A stretch of DNA of 6,152 nt, taken from an uncultured Clostridia bacterium (GTDB taxonomy: Bacteria; Bacillota; Clostridia; Christensenellales; Borkfalkiaceae). Each line of letters begins with the position of its first letter. Position 1 is the stretch's first letter. The notes beneath the pieces were generated by a model that worked only from the letters and a program-made list of their open reading frames with translations, was not told the origin of the DNA and made no database searches. Positions 1-4,637 of the stretch are shown here, piece after piece. The DNA lies in NCBI GenBank assembly GCA_934249265.1, contig CAKQKQ010000096.1:1-6152 (forward strand), in the 5' to 3' direction. A program made the translations under genes and the position numbers.

Positions 1-377
1 TCCCCGGGATATGCGCGCTTAACGAGGGTGTGTATTTCGCAACCGAACGATTAGAACAAAATAAACGGCGTTTGACCGCTTTGACGCAATACGTTATTTC
101 CAAACTTGACAGTTTAAGCGGTATAAAGGTATACAGCGAAGCAAACGTTTGCGGTATAGTTTCGTTTGAAACCGAGGGCGTTTCGTCTATGCAAATAAGT
201 CAAATTCTCTCTCAAAAATACGATATTGCCGTGCGCGGAGGCTTCCACTGCGCCCCGCTTATACATAAATTTTTAGGCACTGAAGAAAGCGGACTCGTGC
301 GAGTAAGTTTAAGTCCGTTTAACACCGAAAACGAAATAAACAAACTGTTTTACGCCCTTAAAGAAGAGGGATTTTAA
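1..377 (+). CDS. Cysteine desulfurase / class V aminotransferase, C-terminal fragment (5' end outside window)
   Basis: The frame is open from base 3 to the TAA at 375-377, about 124 residues, and has no start of its own because the gene begins upstream. It opens with Pro-Gly-Ile-Cys-Ala-Leu-Asn-Glu-Gly-Val, which fits the 'PGI..L..GV' stretch of PLP-dependent class V aminotransferases. The key motif is VRGGFHCAPLIHKFLGT, with the cysteine codon at 249-251. In the SufS-like and related cysteine desulfurase branch, this Arg-x-Gly-x-x-Cys cysteine takes sulfur from L-cysteine as a persulfide. The tail (GLVRVSLSPFNTENEINKL) is the usual C-terminal small domain. The PLP lysine lies outside the window, so activity cannot be fully judged. 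The family is clear; whether it serves Fe-S assembly, thio-modification or selenium metabolism is not. No cofactor gene follows it here. An in-frame GTG at 30 is internal, not a start. Confidence 0.88.
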   Translation, partial: PGICALNEGVYFATERLEQNKRRLTALTQYVISKLDSLSGIKVYSEANVCGIVSFETEGVSSMQISQILSQKYDIAVRGGFHCAPLIHKFLGTEESGLVRVSLSPFNTENEINKLFYALKEEGF

Positions 378-487
378 ATGCTCATTTGCAAATTTTACGC
401 CGACGTACTTGCATAGTTGATACTTTGCATTTCTATTCAATATTATCAAATTGCAATAATCAGTACAAATGTGCAATGTAAATCATC

Positions 488-534
488 GGCCCCTTTGTGC
501 AAAGGGGGCTGTCACAAAGTGACTGAGGGATTGT
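488..534 (+). repeat. Double-hairpin intergenic repeat, copy 1 (forward)
   Basis: Two hairpins sit side by side. The first is CCCCTTT-GTGC-AAAGGGG at 490-507, a 7-bp stem with a 4-nt loop. The second is GTCAC-AAA-GTGAC at 511-523. They are followed by TGAGGGATTGT. This order (C/T-rich hairpin, GCTG, second hairpin with GTGAC, then GAGGGATTG) matches a short repeat I remember as frequent between genes in gut Firmicutes; that is recollection, not a search. No protein is encoded, and there is no immediate U-tract to make the first hairpin a classical terminator. It may be a miniature mobile or REP-like element. Confidence 0.7.
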
Positions 535-579
535 TTTGTTTGATTTAAAATACGGCTTATTTTATTATAATATACTTTT

Positions 580-634
580 ACAATCCTTCCGTCACGCGTA
601 CCGCGCGCCACCTTCCTTTGCACAAGGAAGGCTG
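580..634 (-). repeat. Double-hairpin intergenic repeat, copy 2 (inverted)
   Basis: Read on the minus strand, this copy gives CAGCCTTCCTTGTGCAAAGG, then an imperfect GTGGCGCG...CGCGTGAC hairpin, then GGAAGGATTGT. The outer hairpin has 8-bp arms at 611-618 and 624-631 with a 5-nt loop. It has the same order of parts as copy 1 but faces the other way. The GTGAC...GGATTGT arms (519-534 and 580-595) match at 14 of 16 positions, so the pair could also fold as one long cruciform around 45 AT-rich bases. The stem sequences differ from copy 1 but keep base-pairing, which points to selection for structure or to independent insertions of related elements. Confidence 0.68.
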
Positions 635-716
635 AAAATAATGTTAAAATTTACTCAAAAAATTATAAATTTTAGCAAATTTTTGCGCCGCTTAAAATTA
701 ATCGGTTTGCCTTTTA

Positions 717-787
717 TTAAAAAGGGATTTCAGCGCATAAATTAAAAATTTTTTTATCCTTTGCCGCAACTTAAAATCCCTTTTTAA
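717..787. terminator. 14-bp inverted repeat, possible bidirectional terminator
   Basis: TTAAAAAGGGATTT at 717-730 is the exact reverse complement of AAATCCCTTTTTAA at 774-787, with 43 bases between. On either strand the second arm ends in CCCTTTTT, which is the A-tract/stem/U-tract layout seen in bidirectional terminators between convergent genes, and this spot lies between two convergent genes (stops at 377 and 872). The loop is long, so folding as a quick terminator hairpin is uncertain, although the loop has its own AAATT/AATTT-type pairing potential. Confidence 0.35.
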
Positions 788-828
788 AACTTACCTCATT
801 CCGAGACGCAACCCCTTTATAAAACTTA
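778..828. repeat. Direct repeat CCCTTTWTAAAACTTA, two copies
   Basis: CCCTTTTTAAAACTTA at 778-793 recurs as CCCTTTATAAAACTTA at 813-828, with 15 of 16 bases identical and a 35-bp period. The first copy overlaps the right arm of the inverted repeat at 774-787. It may reflect a local duplication or a binding-site pair; nothing else in the sequence shows a role. Confidence 0.5.
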
Positions 829-871
829 AACAACATTTCACGAGACCAAATATCACTCGTTATAAAAAATT

Positions 872-1144
872 TTAAGTCTTTAATTTTTGCACTATTTTGT
901 CAAGTTGTTTTCTTTGCGAGTCGTTGAGCATAGGATATAACATAGAGTAAAACTTGTCTATGTCGGCATTGGTAAGCGTGCCGTTTTTACGCCGACGGTT
1001 GGCTTCCTTTAAAATGGCAGAGATAAGTTCGTTTTCGCTTTTACCCTCGTATTGCTTGGCAAAATCGTTTATCGTGTCCTTCACATTGTCGGCGTTTTGC
1101 GTGTTTTGGGTTTCCTTTTCGGAATAACTCATAAAATCTTTCAT
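872..1144 (-). CDS. Small hypothetical protein, 90 aa, charged and helical
   Basis: I do not recognise a named family. The start is set at 1144 because GGGAGG sits 5 nt upstream (1150-1155). The same frame stays open to an ATG at 1216, but that start has no ribosome binding site and would overlap the divergent gene. The first 22 residues are polar (Lys/Asp/Glu/Gln/Asn) and look flexible. Residues 23-54 (VKDTINDFAKQYEGKSENEL and on) and 61-90 look like amphipathic helices joined by RRRKNGTLTNADID. The C-terminal part carries MLYPMLNDSQRKQLDKIVQKL. No signal peptide, membrane segment or cysteine is present, so it is probably cytosolic. I recall similar small clostridial proteins with an 'NGT...P.L...Q...L' pattern but cannot name a function. 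It is divergent from the small gene at 1215, which suggests a shared regulator or role. Confidence 0.78.
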   Translation of the reverse strand: MKDFMSYSEKETQNTQNADNVKDTINDFAKQYEGKSENELISAILKEANRRRKNGTLTNADIDKFYSMLYPMLNDSQRKQLDKIVQKLKT

Positions 1145-1214
1145 ATCAACCTCCCGATAATTTGTCTTGTATATACATATGAACAAATATTGAAATAGTT
1201 TACAAGGAACGACC
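1145..1214. promoter_or_regulatory. 70-bp divergent intergenic region with a TGTATATACA palindrome
   Basis: Both small genes must start transcription in or very near this region. Near the middle is the perfect 10-bp palindrome TGTATATACA (1168-1177), set inside a looser symmetry, TTGT at 1167-1170 and ACAA at 1183-1186. The plus-strand gene has AAGGA at 1204-1208 as its ribosome binding site. No clear -35/-10 pair stands out on either strand; the sequence is AT-rich enough for several weak ones. The palindrome could be a shared operator, but this is inference from position and symmetry. Confidence 0.35.
1150..1155 (-). promoter_or_regulatory. Shine-Dalgarno that sets the start of the 90-aa gene
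   Basis: On the minus strand GGGAGG is followed by 5 bases (TTGAT) and the ATG at 1142-1144. This is a strong site and rules in the shorter 90-residue product over the 114-residue reading that begins at 1216. Confidence 0.85.
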
Positions 1215-1577
1215 ATGAATTATCTTCCAATAGTACTTTTGATTTTATTGCTTAAAAATTTTAAAGGCTCTTCACTGAAAAGCGTACTTTCTTCTATCGA
1301 AGTCGATTCGCTGACCCCTATTTTAGAGGCGTGCGGATTAAGCACCGACGTGACGAAGTTTGTCGCGAGCGAGGAATTTCAACGTTTAATCGAGGGAAAT
1401 TTCGATTTAAACACACTTTTGCCGCTCGTTATGCCGCTTGTGAGTAAATTTGCGGCGCAAAACAATAAAAAAGGAGACGATACAAAACCGTCTCCCGTAA
1501 ATTGCGATTTTTTTAAACCGATAGAAAATCTTGCCGACGACAAAATTAAATCGAGCCTTAAAGAACTGCTTACATAA
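1215..1577 (+). CDS. Small hypothetical protein, 120 aa, hydrophobic N-terminus
   Basis: I do not recognise a family. ATG at 1215 has AAGGA at 1204-1208, 6 nt away. Residues 1-13 (MNYLPIVLLILLL) form a short hydrophobic segment followed by KNFK, which could insert as a signal anchor or pack on the membrane. Residues 19-60 look helical and include a 'LTPILEACGLSTDVTKFV' stretch. LLPLVMPLVSKFA (68-80) is a second, weaker hydrophobic helix. A Lys/Asp/Pro-rich linker (83-96) leads to a conserved-looking tail, FFKPIENLADDKIKSSLKEL. The linker codons also encode a minus-strand terminator (1473-1495). It is divergent from the 90-aa gene and convergent with the S41 protease 106 bp away. A small membrane-associated partner of the 90-aa protein is a reasonable guess but only a guess. 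Confidence 0.75.
   Translation: MNYLPIVLLILLLKNFKGSSLKSVLSSIEVDSLTPILEACGLSTDVTKFVASEEFQRLIEGNFDLNTLLPLVMPLVSKFAAQNNKKGDDTKPSPVNCDFFKPIENLADDKIKSSLKELLT
1461..1495 (-). terminator. Rho-independent terminator for the S41 protease transcript, inside the 120-aa gene
   Basis: On the minus strand GGAGACG (1489-1495) pairs with CGTCTCC (1473-1479) across a 9-nt loop, and TTTTTTATTGTTTT follows directly. This is a textbook stem and U-tract. The nearest gene transcribed in that direction is the S41 protease, whose stop is at 1684, so its 3' untranslated region would be about 190 nt and antisense to the end of the plus-strand gene. Confidence 0.72.
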
Positions 1578-1649
1578 CTTTATTTTATCGTTTTTCGCTT
1601 TCGCGCGGCAAATTTTCGCCGTATAATACAATTTTACATATAATTTTAT

Positions 1650-1705
1650 TTTAATCGCCGTTTTTAATTGGTTTAATTACCTTTTAAGTGGCGATTAAAT
1701 TTTTT
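1650..1705 (+). terminator. Probable terminator of the 120-aa gene, overlapping the end of the S41 gene
   Basis: TTTAATCGCC at 1650-1659 pairs perfectly with GGCGATTAAA at 1690-1699, and six Ts follow at 1700-1705 on the plus strand. The 30-nt gap holds an inner hairpin, TAATT (1665-1669) with AATTA (1675-1679). The right arm and U-tract fall within the last codons of the minus-strand protease gene. The large loop makes it less typical than the terminator at 1473-1495. There is no U-tract on the minus side, so it should act on plus-strand transcripts only. Confidence 0.5.
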
Positions 1706-3030
1706 GCTGTAATAAGTGCGTCAACGGGGTTTCCTTCTCCGTCTTTAGATTCGATAATTCGTTCGTCGAGGTCGTGCGTTAGTCCCACGCCGTGAATACT
1801 TATGCCCGAGACGGGCCAAAAAAGTTTTGCAACCGTCATCACCACGACTTCGCCCGTGAGATAATTTGTGATATGCTCTTGCATAATGCCCTTTCCGTAC
1901 GATTTGTACACGGAATTTCCGTTTTTGTCAAGGCTTTGTTCAAGCACCACGTTTACGATATTAGTATTGTTTTTCGCGTCGTAATCGAGCACTGCACCCA
2001 TAAGCATTTCCGATGCGGACGCACTGTTTTCATCTGCGAGGAAAATTATTTTTTTAAAGCCGTAACTCGAGTAATCGGTGTTGGCGGTGTAATATTTTTC
2101 CTTTTTGCCGTCTTTATAACTTTGCACCGAAAATAGCGGAGTTTTCGTGCCTTGACTTTCGAGAAGATGCGCCGCAATGCTTTGCGCGATAATCACGTAA
2201 CCGCCGCCGTTTCCTCTTAAATCGACAATTAAATTATGCTTGCCGTTTTCTTTAAAAGTTTGAAGCGCGCTGTAAAACTGCCCCGCCGCGCCAGCAACGT
2301 TGTTTTTCCATTGGTTTACGTATGTTTCGCCCGTGAAACCGTAAAACATACTAAGTCTTAAATAACCCGTATCTTCATCGTCGATTATGTCGGTTTCGGT
2401 GGTCAAATCGTCGTTGGTTTGGACAACTTTACCGCTACCGTTTGTTGTAAAATGGCTATAAACGGTGTCGTCATGGTAAAACACGTAGGTCTGCGTGTAC
2501 TCTTGTTTTTGAAGTGTAAAGCACTTTGTTTCGCCGCCGTAATCTACGCCTAAAGTAAAATCTATATACGGCTCGATTTCGCCTAAAAACTTATCGAAAT
2601 CTTCATAATTTTCAACCGCGTTGCCGTCTACCGAAACGATTACGCCGCCCGCTTTTACCCCCGCTTTTTCTGCCGGAGAATTGCCCATTATTTCCACAAT
2701 TTCAGTCGTGGCTTTGCTTACGGACACGCCTATTCCTTCGCGTTGACCTTTAGAGGCTTTTTGGACAAGTTCGTACTCTTCTTTGGTGTAATAAGCGGAA
2801 TATTGATCTAAAAGCGCGCCCGCGATTATATCAACAACGTCGTCTTGCTCGAAATAATAATATTTTTTGTAGCAGTCGAGAATATAACGTATACTGCGTA
2901 TGTCTTTATCTTCGGTGGCGTACCGCGTGAAATAACCGCCCGTAAACGACAAGGCTACAACAAGCACGGCAACAACCGCCGACACAATTCTTTTTACCGT
3001 TTTATTTTTGTTTTGAGTTTTTTCTTCCAT
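1684..3030 (-). CDS. S41 family C-terminal processing protease (CtpA-like), membrane-anchored
   Basis: This 448-residue protein has a basic N-terminus, one hydrophobic segment at about 15-36 (signal anchor), a PDZ domain at about 88-160 (with IGVSVSKATTEIVEIMGNSP and AEKAGVKAGGVIVSVDG), and an S41 protease domain from about 220. Diagnostic motifs are DTGYLRLSMF (220-229), VDLRGNGGG (269-277), NSASASE with the expected nucleophile Ser338, YGKG with the expected general base Lys380, and SIHGVGLTHD near the end. The family cleaves near the C-termini of proteins outside the membrane using a Ser/Lys dyad; the PDZ domain recognises the tail. Ser338 and Lys380 are 42 residues apart, against 25 in E. 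coli Prc, because of an insert around 352-375. The start at 3030 has only a weak ribosome binding site, but no other ATG lies nearby. The PucR-type regulator lies 136 bp upstream on the same strand. Its substrate cannot be read from the sequence. Confidence 0.93.
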   Translation of the reverse strand: MEEKTQNKNKTVKRIVSAVVAVLVVALSFTGGYFTRYATEDKDIRSIRYILDCYKKYYYFEQDDVVDIIAGALLDQYSAYYTKEEYELVQKASKGQREGIGVSVSKATTEIVEIMGNSPAEKAGVKAGGVIVSVDGNAVENYEDFDKFLGEIEPYIDFTLGVDYGGETKCFTLQKQEYTQTYVFYHDDTVYSHFTTNGSGKVVQTNDDLTTETDIIDDEDTGYLRLSMFYGFTGETYVNQWKNNVAGAAGQFYSALQTFKENGKHNLIVDLRGNGGGYVIIAQSIAAHLLESQGTKTPLFSVQSYKDGKKEKYYTANTDYSSYGFKKIIFLADENSASASEMLMGAVLDYDAKNNTNIVNVVLEQSLDKNGNSVYKSYGKGIMQEHITNYLTGEVVVMTVAKLFWPVSGISIHGVGLTHDLDERIIESKDGEGNPVDALITAKNLIAT

Positions 3031-3139
3031 ATTTTTACCGAAATCTTATTGCTTTAAATTAATTTTTACTATCCTTTAAATAGTCTAATGTAACCGTTAT
3101 TCGCCTATAATCCACCCCTATGCAAACGTGACTACATCA

Positions 3140-3165
3140 AACGTTTTTATGCCTAACGTTTTTAT
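3140..3165. repeat. Tandem direct repeat AACGTTTTTAT, two copies
   Basis: AACGTTTTTAT occurs at 3140-3150 and 3155-3165, a 15-bp period, directly after the regulator stop codon (3167-3169) and about 110 bp upstream of the S41 start. Each copy has a palindromic AACGTT core. A related ACGTTTG, read on the minus strand, lies at 3122-3128. The 136-bp gap has no convincing terminator hairpin and no good promoter, so the repeats are its only visible structure and may be a control site for the protease. Confidence 0.45.
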
Positions 3166-3166
3166 A

Positions 3167-4219
3167 TCAGCCGAGAATTTTATACAAAATGGTAATTATT
3201 CTAAAAGTAATGGCGTCGGGGAATTTCCTCAAATTAAGTCCCGTTGCCCTATCGATTTTGTCGAGTCTGTACATAAGCGTGTTGCGGTGCATAAACAATG
3301 TTCTCGACGTTTCGGAAACGTTTAAATTGTTGTTGAAAAACTCCTCGGCGGTGTTTACCATATCGTCGTCTTGGAAAATCGTCTTTGCCTCGGGGTCTAA
3401 AAGAATATCGAGATATTCGGTCAATTTAAACTTGGGTATATCTTCAAGCATTTTCACGAGGATATATTCCTTATAAGTATGCACGTTGCCTTTCGTCTCG
3501 AACACGGTGCTCATTCTAAGTACTGCCGCCGCTTGTTGATAACTTACGTTGATGTCGAGTAAGTTTTTCACAGTGCCGCCCACACCGATGTTTACCGCGA
3601 CGTTGAGTTCGTCTTTTATAGAATCGGCAAGCATAACGGCATAATCGCTGGGCGACTGATACTCGTTTTCAAGATTATTGTCCACAAAACGCACGAAAAC
3701 GCAACTCATATCGTCGGCAACCACCGCGCAGTCGAGTTGATTAGTCGTGTAGTTTTCCAAAAAGTCGATAATTTCTTCCGTTTTGCCGCTCGGCGAAGTC
3801 AAAACAAGCACGTAACAAGCAATGTCTGCGATCATAAACTTGCGCATGTATTTTTGAATTTGAAGCCTTGTGCAATCGCCGAGAACTATGTTTTTTAAAT
3901 ACTCGTGCTTTTGCATATTGCCGCCCGTCGATGAAAGACTCTCAATATACGAAGTGATAAATATCGCATAATTTCTTTGCGTGTCTTCACAGCCGTCTAT
4001 AATGCCGATAAGGTTGGCGTTCTTGTACTTTATTTTAAAGTAGGTTTTGTCTGCGTCTTTATCGCAATAATACTCGTCGAACGATAAATCCGACGGAAGG
4101 GTTATTTCGTGCTCTTCTCTCGTCGACACAAAAAACTTTTTAGTCTCTGCAAACACGTCGATATCTATATCGGTCTTTGACTTGATATATTTCAATGCGG
4201 TAATTAATTCGCTTTCCAT
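3167..4219 (-). CDS. PucR/CdaR-type transcriptional regulator
   Basis: This 350-residue protein ends in the HTH of the PucR family: AEEFFNNNLNVSETSRTLFM (291-310), then HRNTLMYRLDKIDRATGLNL (311-330) and RKFPDAITFRI. The HRNTL..RL.KI...TG.....F.DA pattern is nearly diagnostic. The central part (about 125-240) fits the degenerate GGDEF-like module of these regulators, ending in VNIGVGGTVKNLLDINVSYQ. The N-terminal 100 residues form a short sensor-like domain that I do not recognise; they do not show the motifs I expect of the sugar-diacid domain of CdaR, so the ligand is unknown. The start is well supported: CGGAGG (4225-4230) lies 5 nt from ATG. Family members act as activators or repressors of catabolic genes and often of themselves. 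The S41 protease follows on the same strand, which is an unusual neighbour for a catabolic regulator. Confidence 0.9.
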   Translation of the reverse strand: MESELITALKYIKSKTDIDIDVFAETKKFFVSTREEHEITLPSDLSFDEYYCDKDADKTYFKIKYKNANLIGIIDGCEDTQRNYAIFITSYIESLSSTGGNMQKHEYLKNIVLGDCTRLQIQKYMRKFMIADIACYVLVLTSPSGKTEEIIDFLENYTTNQLDCAVVADDMSCVFVRFVDNNLENEYQSPSDYAVMLADSIKDELNVAVNIGVGGTVKNLLDINVSYQQAAAVLRMSTVFETKGNVHTYKEYILVKMLEDIPKFKLTEYLDILLDPEAKTIFQDDDMVNTAEEFFNNNLNVSETSRTLFMHRNTLMYRLDKIDRATGLNLRKFPDAITFRIITILYKILG

Positions 4220-4233
4220 ATATTCCTCCGTTT

Positions 4234-4285
4234 GTGCATTTTGCCATATTCATTATATATATTATACCATTTTCGTGCATTTTGC
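4234..4285 (-). repeat. Paired 11-bp repeats GCAAAATGCAC, candidate operators
   Basis: On the minus strand GCAAAATGCAC occurs exactly twice, at 4275-4285 and 4234-4244, 41 bp apart (about four helical turns on one face). The upstream copy overlaps the -35/spacer; the downstream copy falls in the predicted leader. A near copy in the other orientation, CAAAATGCCGAAA, lies at 4401-4413. The layout fits autoregulation, with a dimer or tetramer blocking the promoter, but binding by this regulator is inferred only from position. Confidence 0.5.
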
Positions 4286-4287
4286 AA
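4261..4287 (-). promoter_or_regulatory. Extended -10 promoter of the PucR-type regulator
   Basis: On the minus strand TATAAT (4261-4266) is preceded by TGG, giving a full extended -10. TTGCAA (4282-4287) or the overlapping GTTGCA serves as a -35 at 15-16 bp. Transcription should start near 4254, giving a leader of about 35 nt that contains the CGGAGG ribosome binding site. Confidence 0.7.
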
Positions 4288-4637
4288 CACTTAAAGTGAA
4301 AATAAAATGTGAAATATTTGTGGGAAAAACTCGATTTTTGCCTTTAAACTGCCATAATTTCTGCATAAACGCATAAAAATTGCATATTATTTTGTTTGGT
4401 CAAAATGCCGAAACGAAAAAATTATACAAAAACCGCCCTTTTTATAGAGCGGTTTTAAATTTTTATAATATTAATGTCGATACTTTATTTAACTTACACC
4501 AATATTTTTTATCGTTTGCATATTGTTTGCCATCGCTGTTTTAGTTGATATTTTATACAACTTGCGCCGATAAATGGCGTTAAATTGTTTATAAAATTGC
4601 CATTTTTACTAAATACGTATTGTGTAAAACGGAAAAT
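4288..4637. other. AT-rich intergenic region between permease and regulator
   Basis: No gene is visible. It holds tandem GCATAAA repeats at 4363-4369 and 4371-4377 with a further GCATA at 4382-4386, a near-operator sequence at 4401-4413, a strong hairpin terminator at 4429-4456, and a weaker inverted repeat AAATGGC/GCCATTT at 4572-4578 and 4599-4605, which lacks a U-tract on the minus strand. The 178 bases between the terminator and the permease stop would form the permease 3' untranslated region. Confidence 0.55.
4429..4456. terminator. Bidirectional hairpin terminator after the permease gene
   Basis: AAAACCGC (4429-4436) pairs perfectly with GCGGTTTT (4449-4456) over a 12-nt loop. On the minus strand the hairpin is followed by TTTTTGTATAATTTTTT, counting stem Us; on the plus strand by AAATTTTTATAA. 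The minus-strand direction ends the permease transcript, about 180 nt past its stop and before the regulator promoter. No plus-strand gene ends here, so the plus direction may only block antisense transcription. Confidence 0.75.

Larger units (their letters stand above)
378..871. other. Gene-poor intergenic region between convergent genes
   Basis: These 494 bases lie between the desulfurase stop and the stop of the small minus-strand gene. Bases 378-487 are AT-rich and hold only a 12-codon ATG frame directly after the desulfurase stop, which I do not consider a gene. Bases 488-634 carry two inverted copies of a double-hairpin repeat. Bases 641-871 are very AT-rich, with a 14-bp inverted repeat (717-730/774-787), a 16-bp direct repeat (778-793/813-828) and a 5-bp hairpin (840-844/856-860). 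A 69-codon TTG-started frame at 536-745 runs through the second repeat copy, has no Shine-Dalgarno sequence and looks spurious. I see no gene remnant that I can identify. Confidence 0.6.

Noticed and set aside
378..416. 12-codon ATG frame directly after the desulfurase stop
   Set aside because: It stops at once, has no homology I recognise and is probably chance.
536..745. 69-codon plus-strand frame starting with TTG
   Set aside because: It runs through the second hairpin repeat copy and AT-rich DNA, has no Shine-Dalgarno sequence, and its product (Lys/Phe/Ile/Leu-rich) looks like translated non-coding sequence.
840..860. ACGAG/CTCGT hairpin as the terminator of the 90-aa gene
   Set aside because: The stem is only 5 bp and no U-tract follows on the minus strand.
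872..1216. 114-residue reading of the minus-strand small gene
   Set aside because: The extra 24 residues have no ribosome binding site at their start and overlap the divergent gene; GGGAGG at 1150-1155 supports the start at 1144.
1407..1631. 74-codon minus-strand frame
   Set aside because: It is antisense to the 120-aa gene, Lys/Arg/Phe-rich, and contains the minus-strand terminator.
1792..2136. 114-codon plus-strand frame inside the S41 gene
   Set aside because: It lies opposite clear catalytic-domain codons, has no ribosome binding site, and has the His/Cys/Phe bias of an antisense shadow.
3031..3125. Dedicated promoter for the S41 gene (TTGCAT near 3120 or TTACAT further down)
   Set aside because: No acceptable -10 lies at the right distance from either candidate -35.
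3189..3476. 95-codon plus-strand frame inside the regulator gene
   Set aside because: It is antisense to the conserved HTH region and lacks a start signal.
4572..4605. AAATGGC/GCCATTT inverted repeat as the permease terminator
   Set aside because: No U-tract follows on the minus strand, and the hairpin at 4429-4456 is much stronger.
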